From positions 1,054,001 to 1,118,000 of the forward strand of contig OZ037875.1 in assembly GCA_964035575.1 (NCBI GenBank): a stretch of DNA of 64,000 nt, written 5' to 3'. A model generated the notes under the pieces. The model was given only the letters and a program-made list of their open reading frames with translations. It was not told the DNA's origin and ran no database searches. Source of the DNA: Rhynchopus sp. YZ270_cl-10. Its lineage: Eukaryota > Euglenozoa > Diplonemea > Diplonemida > Diplonemidae. Below are positions 30,345-41,337 of the stretch, one piece after another (position 1 is the stretch's first letter; each line of letters starts with the position of its first letter). Position numbers and translations under genes: made by a program.

Positions 30345-31604
30345 TCAGTTTTTTTGGTTCCCTGAATTTGGATACATAAAACGGTCTGGGAAGCATGTAT
30401 TATTTGCATGCACAACTACTACTTAGGGTAGCACAATAAAAAATCATGTTTAGTGTCAGACCGCTCCCCAAAAATCTGTTCGCACGCACGCAAAAAAAAA
30501 AAAAAATACTAGTTTTTATAGTGGAGCACACTCTAGGGTGGCTACACTAATACAACCAGGGGACATTAGTATGCCGGTGTGCCAGTGTGGGATTTTGAGA
30601 GGCAGACTTTCCGCGCTGAAGAATCCGATGAAGAATTCTTCGAAATTCTTCAAAAATCGTACCCAATGAAGGAGCGCGGAAACACTGATTGAGGGGGAAA
30701 AAAACCATTTATTACCGTGAATTAATTTTCGTTTTATTTACCGAGTTGAAAATTTTCACCACCGAGTGGGCGAAGTTGTAAAACACCCCCCCTCCCCTTT
30801 AATTATGTCTTTTCTTTTCGTTGCGGTTCTTTACAACTTTTTTCTTTACATTTTTATACTTTTCTTTACTTTATTTTCGTTACTTTTCATTTTTTCGGAG
30901 AGGAACCCTTGCTCCTACTGATGAGATGCTGCTGGGGGTTCAGACAGTGTGTCACAGGAGTAGCGCTCCAAACCACTTTTACTTTTACGTTTATATTTTT
31001 GGATTTGCCTTGCAAAGGTTCTAGGGGAGGAAATGAAAACATATCTGAGTGTGCCCGAATTTTTGGTGTGAGCGATGTAAACACGACACGACTTATCCAC
31101 AGATGAGTTTTTGATTTTGCCCTCTACAAAAATCCGGTGCGATCAACGAAAATTCTTTTTCTGATTTCGTTTCTTTCTTTATCAGACTAGCTTAAACTCA
31201 GATAACAGTTTTTATTTTTTTCCCCCGTAAGATCTGCACTGCAGCCGTTACCTTTCTATATCGTGTTTCGTGGATACCGCTTTTTTCAAAGACGAGTCAT
31301 TAAATTGATTGCCCACCCTTCCACCACATTCGACCCAGTCTTCTTCAAAAAAAGCCTTCGTGCGATATTGTGCACAGAAGCTGCTACGGAAGGAGATTGT
31401 CGAAAACGGAGGCAAAAGCAAAAACAAAAACAAAAAAAAAAAAAAATGTGAACGTCAAATCGTGACTCTGTGGCTACCCTCTCCAGTGACAGGAGTCCAG
31501 TCCCGTGTTCGATGCAAGAAGATGGGTCGCCTTGTCCTCGTGCACAAGGTATCGCACCCCGGAGTGACCCTCCCCTCCCCCAGAGTCCCCCCCCCCCCTT
31601 GTAG

Positions 31605-31760
31605 GAAGTAGTGAGGCTTCAACAGGAATTGGTCACTATCTCAACAAAGAAGCGCACCTACCTCTCAACTTACAAAGTACTACAATGAAATACAAAACAA
31701 ACAGAGTAGCAAAAAACAAAAACAAAAACAAACAAACTTTCAAACCCCCCTTATAGGAAC
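31605..31760 (+). repeat. 150-bp dispersed repeat (copy 1)
   Basis: Begins TAGTGAGGCTTCAACAGGAA and includes AAGAAGCGCACCTACCTCTC. A close copy lies at 47964-48116 inside intron 1 of the small membrane gene A. The two copies stay similar for about 150 bp and both end near a CAAACCNCCCCT stretch. Confidence 0.7.
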
Positions 31761-32062
31761 GTGGCAGTTCAGAATACTGATTCATGGACCCCTCTATTGA
31801 AATGGATGTCTTTTTTCAATTTTATTTTAAGTTTCTTCCCGGTTCCTCTGCTTCGGCCAGGGGCGAATTGCCCTGCTTCCCCCAACTCTTCTGGCGTTCG
31901 CTTCTGTCTCTTGTTTTGTTTCATTTTTTTCTCTCACCGGTACATTTTTCGCACCCTCTTTGCCTTCTTTTCGTTAAGAAAAGAATGTATATGAAATAAT
32001 TTTATCACCCCTTTTTCCCCTTCTGCTACATCTTCAATAGCATTCTCCCTCTCTTCACAACC

Positions 32063-32204
32063 CCAGAGGCTAGGTTGTATACGTGCTAGGCCCCTACGGA
32101 ATACCGTATTATTCGTATTCTACGATTACCGCATTTTTACGAAATTATACGGTATTATACGGTGCTGCTGGTAGGAGTTGGGCCCATTCTTCCCCCTGAC
32201 AACA
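32063..32204 (+). repeat. 140-bp dispersed repeat with CCGTAT palindromes (copy 1)
   Basis: Starts CACAACCCCAGAGGCTAGGT, holds repeated palindromic ACCGTATAATACCGT-like steps and ends GGAGTTGGGCCCATTCTTCC. Copy 2 is at 41338-41475, where a GAGAATAAG foldback lies directly at its end. Here the repeat abuts the duplicated 5' flank of the second CUB-like gene. Confidence 0.7.
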
Positions 32205-32365
32205 GCATACCATTTCCCCCTGTCTCTGTCTCCTTTGCCTAGTGTGCATCACCTCTCAGTTTCTCCTCAGTGAGAACTGTTCACACCGAGCTCGTACTGC
32301 CTCTGCGCTTGCACCCCACCCCACTCCAGAGAACTCATACACACTTGCATCACACTCTCCACATC

Positions 32366-33919
32366 ATGTATACAGTTCTTGTGGCAGCCATGGCGCTGCA
32401 TGGTGTGCACTATCTTGGAAGTAGCGGGACCGTGGACACGTTGCTGCCCACTGACATTGGCGACACCGTCTGGACTGTTTCCTGTGACGGCACGTTTGAA
32501 GTGCAGTATTTGAACGACTTTGGTGGCGACTTCATCATCAGCAACAACGGGAACGAGGAGTCGCGTGTCAGTGGTGAGCACAAGACGCTGACAACAAAGA
32601 GCTTTGCAGCACACACAAATGTGACAATGACTGCACATGTGAAGTGGGGGTCTGGGAACAAGAAGGTGCTGTTCTCGTGGGCCTGTGACGCTGTGCCTGC
32701 TGCTCTTCCATCAACACTGAACACTGCTGGGAATGTGAGCCACCTGAACTACGGGCCAAATGAAGAGGTGTTTTGGGAGTTGCAGTGTGCCGAAGCTGTG
32801 CGCATCACGTGGTCGTCTTTCGACATTGGCAATGACGAGCTGAGGTGGAGGAGCGGGAACGACGCTGAGGAGACTATCCGCGCTTCTCCCGGTTCCAACA
32901 TTCCCGAGACGTTTACTATTGCATCGACAAAATACACAACGTACGTGATGTTCGTGTTCACGAGTAATGATGAGAGTGAACATGGTGATTTTTCCTTCCG
33001 TTACGAGTGTGTTGCAAACAGCACTGACAATGACACACCATCTCCAAGTGCCCCTCATGTTGGTGCGGGTCTTGTGGACACGTTGCTTCCCTACGATATT
33101 GGCGACACCGTCTGGACTGTCTCCTGTGACGGCACGTTTACAGTGCAGTATTTGAACGACTTTGGTGGCGACTTCATCATCAGCAACAACGGGAACGAGG
33201 AGTCGCGTGTCAGTGGTGAGCACAAGACACTGTCAACAAAGAGCTTTGCAGCACACACAAATGTGACAATGACTGCACATATGAAGTGGTCTGGGAACAA
33301 GAAGGTGCTGTTCTCGTGGGCCTGTGACGCTGTGCTTGCTGCTCTTCCATCAACACTGAACACTGCTGGGAATGTGAGCCACCTGAACTACGGGCCAAAT
33401 GAAAAGGTGTTTTGGATGTTGCAGTGTGCCGAAGATGTGCGCATCACGTGGACGTCTTTCGACATTGGCAATGATGACGTGTGGGTGTGGCAGAGAGAGA
33501 ACGCCGTTAAAACTACCAAGTTTTATAGTTCTGGTTCAAACATCCCTGAGCCATTGTGGTTTGCTTCAACAGGATACACATACGTGACGTTCACCAGTAA
33601 TGCTGCGAGTGAACATGGTGGCTTTGCTTTCCGTTACGAGTGTGTTGCAAACATCAATGGTGATCATTTGCGTAGCACAACACCTCCAAGTGCCCCGTCC
33701 GACAGTGCGCCTAAGTGGTGGGTGTGGGTGCTGCTTGCCGTGGGTGGGGTGCTCCTCCTTGGCAGTGCCGCCTTCGCCGCATACCACTTCTGCGCCCCTC
33801 AGCAGAAGTCCATCCCCGACAGCCCACACTACACAGCACACTGGGAAGACAAAAAAGTAAATATGTTTTTATTCAAAAATGTGGAGATGACGCTGGACCA
33901 AACTTCATCTTTCGATTGA
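32366..33919 (+). CDS. CUB-like repeat surface protein, shorter paralogue (517 aa)
   Basis: Same start and signal segment as the gene at 27759 (MYTVLVAAMALHG). Two tandem units of about 205 residues (four CUB-like halves) follow, then directly the membrane helix WWVWVLLAVGGVLLLG and the cytoplasmic HFCAP motif. The Ser/Ala linker and Cys-rich module of the longer paralogue are missing. Homology continues to 33836 and then stops; the last 27 residues (HWEDKKVNMFLF and on to SSFD) come from unrelated DNA including dispersed repeat R8. Duplicated region runs from 32205 to 33836. Role inferred as in the longer paralogue; unit number and stem length differ, as expected of a rapidly evolving surface protein. 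Confidence 0.8.
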   Translation: MYTVLVAAMALHGVHYLGSSGTVDTLLPTDIGDTVWTVSCDGTFEVQYLNDFGGDFIISNNGNEESRVSGEHKTLTTKSFAAHTNVTMTAHVKWGSGNKKVLFSWACDAVPAALPSTLNTAGNVSHLNYGPNEEVFWELQCAEAVRITWSSFDIGNDELRWRSGNDAEETIRASPGSNIPETFTIASTKYTTYVMFVFTSNDESEHGDFSFRYECVANSTDNDTPSPSAPHVGAGLVDTLLPYDIGDTVWTVSCDGTFTVQYLNDFGGDFIISNNGNEESRVSGEHKTLSTKSFAAHTNVTMTAHMKWSGNKKVLFSWACDAVLAALPSTLNTAGNVSHLNYGPNEKVFWMLQCAEDVRITWTSFDIGNDDVWVWQRENAVKTTKFYSSGSNIPEPLWFASTGYTYVTFTSNAASEHGGFAFRYECVANINGDHLRSTTPPSAPSDSAPKWWVWVLLAVGGVLLLGSAAFAAYHFCAPQQKSIPDSPHYTAHWEDKKVNMFLFKNVEMTLDQTSSFD

Positions 33920-33930
33920 AAACATCCTAA
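33890..33930 (+). repeat. Dispersed repeat family R8
   Basis: CTGGACCAAACTTCATCTTT then CGATTGAAAACATC. Copies at 53796-53842 and, partial, 57262-57300. Here it encodes the C-terminal residues and stop of the second CUB-like protein. Confidence 0.6.
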
Positions 33931-34041
33931 TCAGTTTGAGATCAAATTGATAGATCGACAACGTCTAGTCACCTCGCTTTTCTCCAACTTGGTTGTATTA
34001 GTGTAGCCACCCGAGGATGAACTCCACTACACTAAACACAT

Positions 34042-34428
34042 CTACGTGATTCCTGAGTGGCACCATGCCATCATTTGCGATGATAGCGTCATGTGGGCGG
34101 CAGCCAATCCGATGTTGGACGGTGGCGGTGGCTTGGTCTTACGCGTCTTGAGAGGCGGCTCGACCCTTCCAACGTACACAAGGCATGTGCAGCTGGTGTG
34201 CTGTAGACAGCGCAATGTAGCAAACTGGTGTCGGGGCGTCGGTTTCAGGGGTTGCAGCGGTCTGGGGGGTCGCGTCAGTGTCGGTGCCTCATCCTCGGCA
34301 GGAGCTTCCGCCAGCTCCCGTGCCTTGGCAAGCGCCAAGACAAACAACTGTCTGAGGTGGGCTACCATCTGAGCGTGTGCAGCGTTGCTCAGATCCACCT
34401 CGATCCATTCGGAGTCGAAGGTCTTCAA
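34042..34428 (-). pseudogene. Unrecognised minus-strand coding fragment
   Basis: An open stretch of 128 codons, GC-rich and protein-like (FDSEWIEVDLSNAAHAQMVA, then LRQLFVLALAKARELAEAPA). It starts at a stop codon with no good ATG before internal residue 21, and no acceptor site is visible, so it looks like a fragment. It is bordered by an R5 copy (33992-34035) and by Mutator-like copy 3 at 34583. No family recognised; it may instead be a real exon of an unresolved gene. Confidence 0.35.
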
Positions 34429-34582
34429 TTATTCCTCACATTTTTTGTATGAGTGACATAGGAAATCAGGTGTGTTTGGGAGAGGGTGAACCCTTTCCCT
34501 TACTGTGCGGGGGGGGAGACCTCATTGGCGGGGACCAATGAAGTTTCGGTCGGGTTTGCAAAATCCCATTTATTTATTTTTT

Positions 34583-36784
34583 GAGAAAAGTTCGATTTCG
34601 GCCTCGAAAATACCCGTGACACCGATTTGTCACGGTACTTTGTCACGGAATTTTTTTGAAAGATTCGATTTCGTGACAAAAAAAGTTCGATTTCGTGACA
34701 AGCTGATTTTTTCATTGACACACAAAATTCAATTTAGTGACAAATGACTTTTTTCATTGACAAAAAAAAATTCGATTTCGTGACAAATCCATTTTTTCAT
34801 TGACAAAAAAATGTCATAGAAAAAAAATGGATTTTGTCAAGGAAAAAGTGACAGCCAACCCGCCAGTCACTGAAAAGTGACCAGACAGCCACTTGACAAA
34901 CACAAAAGAGGCCATTCTTGAGCTGTCTAGAAACCGAAGGGCAGAGACTGAAGACACAAGGTATGATAACTTTATGATTATGCGAGACTTAGTATATCGC
35001 GAACACGGTCAGGCTTGCACGCCTCTGGCCAGAGGCCAGCCCCACTAAATGATATGCAGCAGACACTCATTGCAAATTTCATTTTCATTTGGTAAAAAAT
35101 TAATGGGTGCGCAAGTTTCTATACCTAATACCCCAACCCTCACCCATACATTCCATTACACACACCAAAACAGATCGAATCCACCAGCGCATGCGACGAG
35201 AGTTCGGTTATTATGGTGGTGGAAAGGGGGGTGGGAACACTTTGTCAGTCACTGCTATAGCCATTAACCAGGGAGCATAGCTAGTGCAAGAAATTCGACT
35301 TTGGAAACCTTCCGGAAAGTCTGTCCTCTGCTTCCGGAGGACTAGACACAAGAAAATATTGTTTGTTCCCCCAGAAAACCAGTGCACAATTCACACTCCT
35401 TGTGGGTGGTCTTGTTGCCTTTTCGTCATAGTAATTTTGGCCCAGGCATGTTCTTGAAGCATGACAATTTAGTGTGTATGGGGCAGGGTGTTGTTTTGTT
35501 CTGAATTCTCTTTGTTATAACATCTAAGTCAATCGCGGGTGGTGGTTTGTGTAGCGTGAGGCACTCTTTTTAACAAACTTCCTGCAGTTGCTATGCACTG
35601 TTATTTCTTCGGATTTATCATCATACAGCGTAACATAGTGGATTCGCCTGGTCGACACAACCTTTGATAGATATGGGATAACCAACCCCCTTCGACCCCT
35701 CGTGGGTTCACTGAACAAGCCCTAGTGGTAGTTAAACGCGATTGACATTTACATTCCTAGAGATGAAAGAACAAGATAACACTTCTGTACCCGCGCATCA
35801 AAATTGTGGAAAACTTTGCACCCCAAACACCCTCAACAACGCCCGCCAAAAGGCGCCCCTTGTTTCTGGGAGTTGGTTCTCATGTTTGATACACTGCACA
35901 GCAGGCATTCCTCCTGAGTCCAATGCATGTTTGGCCTGTCTGCGGCGTTGTACTTAAGGTGCACGAAGACAGGGTCTGGTGGTAAATTTTGCGTAGTACT
36001 GCGACGTGGTACTACGTGGGTCTGGGAACCTGGTACCTGGGTACAGGATATTTGTTGTAAAGACATCTTCCACCATGCATTGAGGAGGGTAAGACAGTGT
36101 TCGCAGTTTCTACCTGATAGCATTACACATTTAACTTCTCCACGGGGGTCTTGGGCCGTTCATTCGGTTATACCTTGACTACCGGAAGATATTCTTGAGG
36201 CCTTTTTGGTCTCTAGAATATCCGGTCTTCCCGAACGGAGGCACACTTTGTGTGTTACTACGACCTGGCAATTTCCAGCAGTAGGTTAAGTAATCTTTCT
36301 TGTAAATTGTTGGATCATTATCTCCTCAGTGCATGCATGCCCCACGTGACTGGACACTTTTGTGTTTGTCATGTGGAGCTGTGGTTGCTCTTTCACGACT
36401 TTTATCCTTGTGTCCAGTGTACCCAGTACCCAGTGCCCTGTCACGACTTTTTCCGTGACAAAAAGTTTGGTTTCCTTGAAAAAATCCATTTCTGTCACGA
36501 CTTTTTCCTTGACAAAAAGTTCGGTTTCCTTGACAAAATCCATTTTTTCATTGACATTTTTTTGTCACTGAATTTTTGGATTTGTCACGAAATCGAATTT
36601 TTTTTGTCAATGAAAAAATCGGTTTGTCACGAAATCGAATTTTGTGTGTCAATGAAAAAATTGGTTTGTCACGAAATCGATTTTTTTTTGTCACGAAATC
36701 GAATCTTTCAAAAAAATTCCGTGACAAAGTACCGTGACAAATCGGTGTCACGGTAATTTTCGAGGCCGAAATCGAACTTTTCTC
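34583..36784 (+). mobile_element. Non-autonomous Mutator-like element, copy 3
   Basis: 2,202 bp, same family and orientation as copy 1, flanked by a perfect 9-bp duplication TTATTTTTT (34574-34582 and 36785-36793). A few small internal deletions (for example near 35198) separate it from copy 1. No transposase. The duplication is the reverse complement of the one around copy 1, which points to a preferred target. Confidence 0.88.
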
Positions 36785-38598
36785 TTATTTTTTTGACCCG
36801 GTCTTGAGACCGGGTCAGTAGAAGCACCTCCAACCCTGAGTAAATGACTTGCCTTGTTTTACTTGTGGTTTCACCGTTGTTAAACCCGGTTTAACTTTTT
36901 TTCTTTTACTGAAGTTTCAACTTGTGCACGAAGCATTTTACTTTTCTTTTCTACGTTTTGCAAAACACACAACATAAAGAGAAAGATGGGAACATTTTTG
37001 TTGATCCCTCACCATATACTATCAACTTATTGATTGCATATGATGAGAGTACTTTTTTTTTTTCACGTGCCTGCATCCGTCTTTGAGGTGTCTGCACGTT
37101 ATCAAAAAATCACTTTTTTTTTTTGACTAAGCTGCGAGGCTTAGGCAGGGTCCTAGCTCAGTAGAACGGAAAAGGTGGCCCACCTTTTCCGTTCTTTTTT
37201 TTTTTTTTTTGGGATTTTTTTTACACGCAGGCCCCAGCCTAACCATCGTTCCATCGTTCTATCGACCCGGGTGCCCGGGTCGATGGGTCGATGGGTACCG
37301 GGTTGACCCGGGGTTTTGGGGAATTTTTTGAGATACCATCGAGCCGGACTCGATTGGTCAAACGTCGAAGGAAAAGGAAGCATGCAGCATGGCGAAATAA
37401 ATAAAGTAGCGTACCGTGCGCCTGCGGCGCAAGCTTGCAACCCACCCTTCCCATGACATAGTTTAGCTGGAAACATGTGCAAATTTAAGCGCAAATTTTA
37501 GAAATGTTGCGTACCGTGGCTTCGCCAGAACCTTTTGTTTAAGCAAAACATGGAAGTAAAATTTACGGAAACTGACAAAAATTACCAACGAAAGTGTCAT
37601 TTTTGGCAACATTTTTTAGAAATGTTGCGTACCGTGGCTTCGCCAGGAACCTTTGGGTGCCATGACCGCCATTTCTTTTGTAAATGTACTGAGGTTACTG
37701 ATAATTCGTGCACACAAACTTTTAGAGTTAGAGTTAGAGTGTACAGCCGGGTCGTGCTAGACTTCTACAACAGCTCTGGGCCCAGGAGGTCCTCAGTGTC
37801 GTCAGCCAGTCCCCTTTGCTGTTAAAAACAGCGACTTGGCGTGGTCATTTTTTCCGCGCGAAGCGCGGAAAATTTTTTTTTGAGCCACCTTTTCCGTTTC
37901 TTTTTTTTTTCTTCTGAGCTAGAACCCTGGCTTAGGGCTTAGTTATTTTTTTTTTTTGGTACGCGTCCGGGACCCCCCTCAAATTTTGAGCGCGCGCGCG
38001 CAAAAAAAAATAAAATACCAAAAAAAAATAACTTGTTTTGGCTGCAAAATCAATGTTGTGCCCAAAAAAAAAATTTCGAAAAAAAAATATTCGGGAAAAA
38101 AAATTGTTGAAATTTTCCAACTTTTTTTTTAATACTTTTCTATGCACACCACACCGGCATATTTTTTTTTATTTTTTATTTTTTATTTTTGGATTTCCAA
38201 AAATTTGAGCGCGCGCGGACGCGTACCAAAAAAAAAAATAACTAAGCCCTTAGGTTCATCTTATAAAATATTTTCTTTTCTTCAAACAATACTTCTTTCT
38301 GCTATGCGAAAGGGAGCAGCGCTTCCTGTACAAAAAAAAATCTTTCAACTCATCTCAAAATAAAACTCTCCTTTTTTAGTTTTTTAGATAGATATTTCAG
38401 TCAAAATAAACGAAAACAAGGGAAAAAACGAGAAAAAGTTTATTTCATTGATCGCTCGAATTAGTATCCCTGAGTGAATGAGTCTGGGGAGTAATTCGGC
38501 AAAGCACTATCTAAAAAACAGAGTTTTATGTTTCTATGACGATTCTCGTATATTCAAAAAAAAGGGGGGCTTTTTTTTTTCCTCTCTTCCCTCACTTA
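36785..38598. other. Gene-poor stretch with repeats
   Basis: Holds the inverted GTACCGTGGCTTCGCCAG repeat (37405-37655), an R1-like copy (38230-38275), and paired TTTTTTTTTGGTACGCGTCC (37951) and inverted GGACGCGTACCAAAAA (38217) blocks that bound a foldback of about 280 bp with GCGCGCGC centres. No gene seen. Confidence 0.5.
37948..38242 (+). repeat. Foldback element with GGTACGCGTCC arms
   Basis: Left arm ends TAGTTATTTTTTTT...GGTACGCGTCC (to 37968) and the right arm GGACGCGTACC...AAATAACTA (38217-38242) is its complement. AAATTTTGAGCGCGCGCGC and its counterpart CAAAAATTTGAGCGCGCGCG lie near each arm. Confidence 0.6.
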
Positions 38599-38699
38599 CA
38601 GTAGGACAAGTAATATTGGCGACCAAAAAAGTCGCCAATTGCAAGAAAACCCCCAAAATCCGCCAATATTATTTGGTCGCCAAGTTTCTTGTCCAACTG
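38599..38699 (+). mobile_element. 101-bp mariner-like MITE
   Basis: Terminal inverted repeats CAGTAGGACAAG and CTTGTCCAACTG, flanked by TA on both sides (38597-38598, 38700-38701), as for Tc1/mariner insertions. Inside, TAATATTGGCGACCAAAAAA and its near complement form a second inverted pair. No coding capacity. Confidence 0.75.
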
Positions 38700-38780
38700 T
38701 ACCACCCACCCCTCTGTCGCTACCTTCGCCTCTCCTGACATTGCCTAGCATCCTCTGCGAATCCTTCACCCGCTTTTGTA

Positions 38781-39358
38781 GATGCACAAACAGTGGCATC
38801 CTTCCATGTAGGCGATGATCAGGGGAACGCCCAAGAGGTCGTTTTGTTGCATTTCCGAACCAACCCCATGGGGGGATATACGGAAAAATGGACAAAATTT
38901 CAATGAGGACTCCTCGCAGTGCAGGACACCACCCTGAACGACTTCATTACCGTTGCTGCGATGGTTGCCCGCACCCACAGCCCTGGGGTGTACACCGTGG
39001 CGATGCAGTACGTCATACGGCTTGCCTGTCCACACGAGGCCGGAAAGGTCGCACAATACGCAGAGCTCCTGAGAAAGTGCATGACTGATACAGGAGGTCG
39101 TGACGACCAATGGTCTGTTGCCGGCAAGGTCCAGGAGGCGGTGGCAACCTGGGGTTCAGCGTACCCGGTGGAGGAGCTTGAGTTCATGGCCGCAGGGCTG
39201 GAACAATGGCATCTACTTTCACAGACTGGAGTGCAGGGAAAAGGCACATCAGTGGTTCTCGGTAGCGCACATCTTCGCACAGGGCCTAAAATGCAGGACC
39301 CGTGATGAAATTGAAACCCAATTCGGCGCGGCCCTGGACATGAACAGAAATGTGTCAT
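38781..39358 (+). pseudogene. Broken gene of unknown family
   Basis: Protein-like plus-strand sequence: DAQTVASFHVGDDQGNAQEV up to about 38903, then TLNDFITVAAMVARTHSPGV and on to about 39220, then YFHRLECREKAHQWFSVAHI to a stop at 39358. The pieces are interrupted by one in-frame TGA and one frame change. An 88-bp GT-AG intron (38837-38924) could remove the TGA, and a further unseen intron might explain the frame change, so a live multi-exon gene is not excluded. The middle part is helical (AGKVAQYAELLRKCMTD). No family recognised. Confidence 0.45.
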
Positions 39359-39812
39359 GAACAGAGGGAAAAAGGGGGGGAAATGGGAAAATCCCGTCTC
39401 ATCTTGCACTTAAATTGTTTTGGTGACTAAGCAGAAGGGGGCTTAGGGTCATCTTTAACAATGTTCTCTTTTTTTGGTCTCGGAAAAAAGGTTTCGAAAT
39501 CGCTGAAAGACAATACACAACAGTTATCCCACACCCCATTACACCCCCCTATTTTTCCCCTTTCTTGGCATCGCGGCTGTCCTCAGTTGGTTTCCAACGC
39601 AGGGTGCAGAGTTTTTGTAGTCTTCCTTTCTGTGTGTGTTCCAGGGAGAATCGCGCATGTCTCATTTCTGACTGTCGTTTGCATTAGGTCTCTCTTGCTG
39701 AGTCTGTGCTGCTTCCACCGTTGATCTGCAGTGAGATACCCAGAGGACGGCCCAGCGAAAAAAAAAGCACTCTTCACACAGATATCCACTCAAACCAAAA
39801 CACCAAAACACA
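39359..39812. other. Spacer before the Cys-rich gene
   Basis: R1 copy at 39420-39470 with a good stem (CTAAGC...GCTTAG), then a pyrimidine-rich 5' flank. No gene seen. Confidence 0.55.
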
Positions 39813-40574
39813 ATGAAGGCAGCCCTGCTGTGTCTTGCGTCTCTCTGTGCCACAGTGGTGGCACAGCACAGTACCCCTGCGCTTTCCATGGGGTGCAGGC
39901 TTGCATGTGGGACGGGTGTGCCGCATGGTTGGAGCGGAAGCGACGAGGGGCCAAGTGGCTGCCACCGGTGCATCTGCGACAACGGTGACTTGATGTGCCT
40001 GAGTGGGGTGGGTGGAGTGCTGCCCCCGTGCAACCTGCCTGCGTGTGGTGCGACGTGCACGCTTGCGTGCCCGAATGAGGTGGTGCCGCACGGCTGGAGT
40101 GGAAGCGACATGGGGTCGAACAACTGCAACACGTGCACGTGTGCGCACGGTGTGCTGTCGTGCACACAGAACACATGCACTGCACCGACAGCGTGTGCGG
40201 CGAAGATGGGGTGTGCACTGCAGTGCGGGACGTCTGTTGCACACGGGTGGTCGGGGATGAACGAAGGCCCACACGAGTGCCAGCGCTGCTTCTGCGACAA
40301 CGGTGACCTGATGTGTCTGCAGAGCGTGGGCGGGGTTGCGCCAGTGTGCGACAACGCACCGACGTGCGAGGACCTGTTTGTGTGCTACGGCACCCCGTCG
40401 TGCAATCAGTACGACCCGAACGCAGCGACCTACGGTCAGAGCGAGTGCTCCGTTCTTGACCACGGAAACTTCCTGCACATCTGCCTTGATGACACGGACG
40501 ACTCATGCGACCCCAACAACGGAGGGACGAACTGCCCTGCCTGCTGCCACGAGCACCTCTTGGTGGGTAAGTAA
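39813..40574 (+). CDS. Secreted Cys-rich protein with three HGWSGSD repeats
   Basis: 253 residues with a clear signal peptide (MKAALLCLASLCATVVAQ). Three modules follow at about 27-75, 77-120 and 132-180, each with C.L.CG..VPHGWSGSD.G...C..C.CDNGDLMC or close to it. The spacing resembles small disulfide modules of the pacifastin/VWC type (W-G-D-G-x-N-x-C-x-x-C-x-C), known in secreted protease inhibitors and matrix proteins; the match is by pattern only. A last Cys-rich domain (about 190-250) contains CLDDTDDSCDPNNG. The frame ends at TAA in VGK-stop, but a strong GTAAGT donor lies at about 40569 and a possible acceptor at 40710, after which the frame continues into a hydrophobic stretch. A membrane-anchored splice form is therefore possible. 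Confidence 0.78.
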   Translation: MKAALLCLASLCATVVAQHSTPALSMGCRLACGTGVPHGWSGSDEGPSGCHRCICDNGDLMCLSGVGGVLPPCNLPACGATCTLACPNEVVPHGWSGSDMGSNNCNTCTCAHGVLSCTQNTCTAPTACAAKMGCALQCGTSVAHGWSGMNEGPHECQRCFCDNGDLMCLQSVGGVAPVCDNAPTCEDLFVCYGTPSCNQYDPNAATYGQSECSVLDHGNFLHICLDDTDDSCDPNNGGTNCPACCHEHLLVGK

Positions 40575-41337
40575 GTCTGGCAAGTCCACAAAGTAGGTGA
40601 GTTGTTCTTGCTGGAGAGGACAGCACCATTCTTCGTCACAATCATGTATACTCATCGAAAACTCTTGTCATTTGTCAAATACTTTCTCCTTTATTGCATT
40701 TTCTGCAGTGTTGTTTGGACCACGCGATTCTTGCCTGTGGTACATACCTGCGCAACAGGAGAGACAACTGACAACACATGGGCGCGGGATGACCCGCTTT
40801 GCTCTGTGTCTTGTCTGTCTTCTCTCTTGTTTCCTTGTTTCTTTTGTTTGCTGTTTTTGTTGTTATTTTCCACTCAAGGCGCATTGCCACACCATGCGCA
40901 TTTGACCATACTTTGCTTTGTCCATTTCATTCACGTGGCCCCCACAGATATGAAAACGTAAACACCCTTTCCCCCCTTCTCTCCCAACCCCCCTTGTCAG
41001 ATCTCTTTTTGCGTGCATTGGACTGTGCCAGCTTCTGTCCTGGCTCCTGTGGGGGGATTGAAACCAAGTGATGTCAACCCTAGGAACACTGTGCTGTTGA
41101 CCTGTTGATTGAGAGAGACACAATAATCTTCTCCACCCTTTTTTCTCTTTTTGTTGGCGAGTTCCCCACACTCGCTGACTTAAATTTTCACAAAATATGA
41201 ACCCACACTGTAAACGAAAGTAGTCATTTTTCGATGCCCTTTATGAACTCACCCCGACAGTGGTGAGTGGTCTGTCCCAACATTGTGATTTAAATCTTTT
41301 CTTCTCCTGAGTATGATTCTGCGACAAAATTCTCCCT

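Larger units (their letters stand above)
30345..32204. other. Spacer between the CUB-like paralogues
   Basis: Contains an R5 copy (30519-30552), an R9-like copy (31352-31410), two longer dispersed repeats (31605-31760 and 32063-32204) and an R3 copy (31948-32003). A GC-rich stretch 31440-31610 might be an exon (MGRLVLVHK then a GT site), but nothing joins to it. No gene is supported. Confidence 0.5.
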
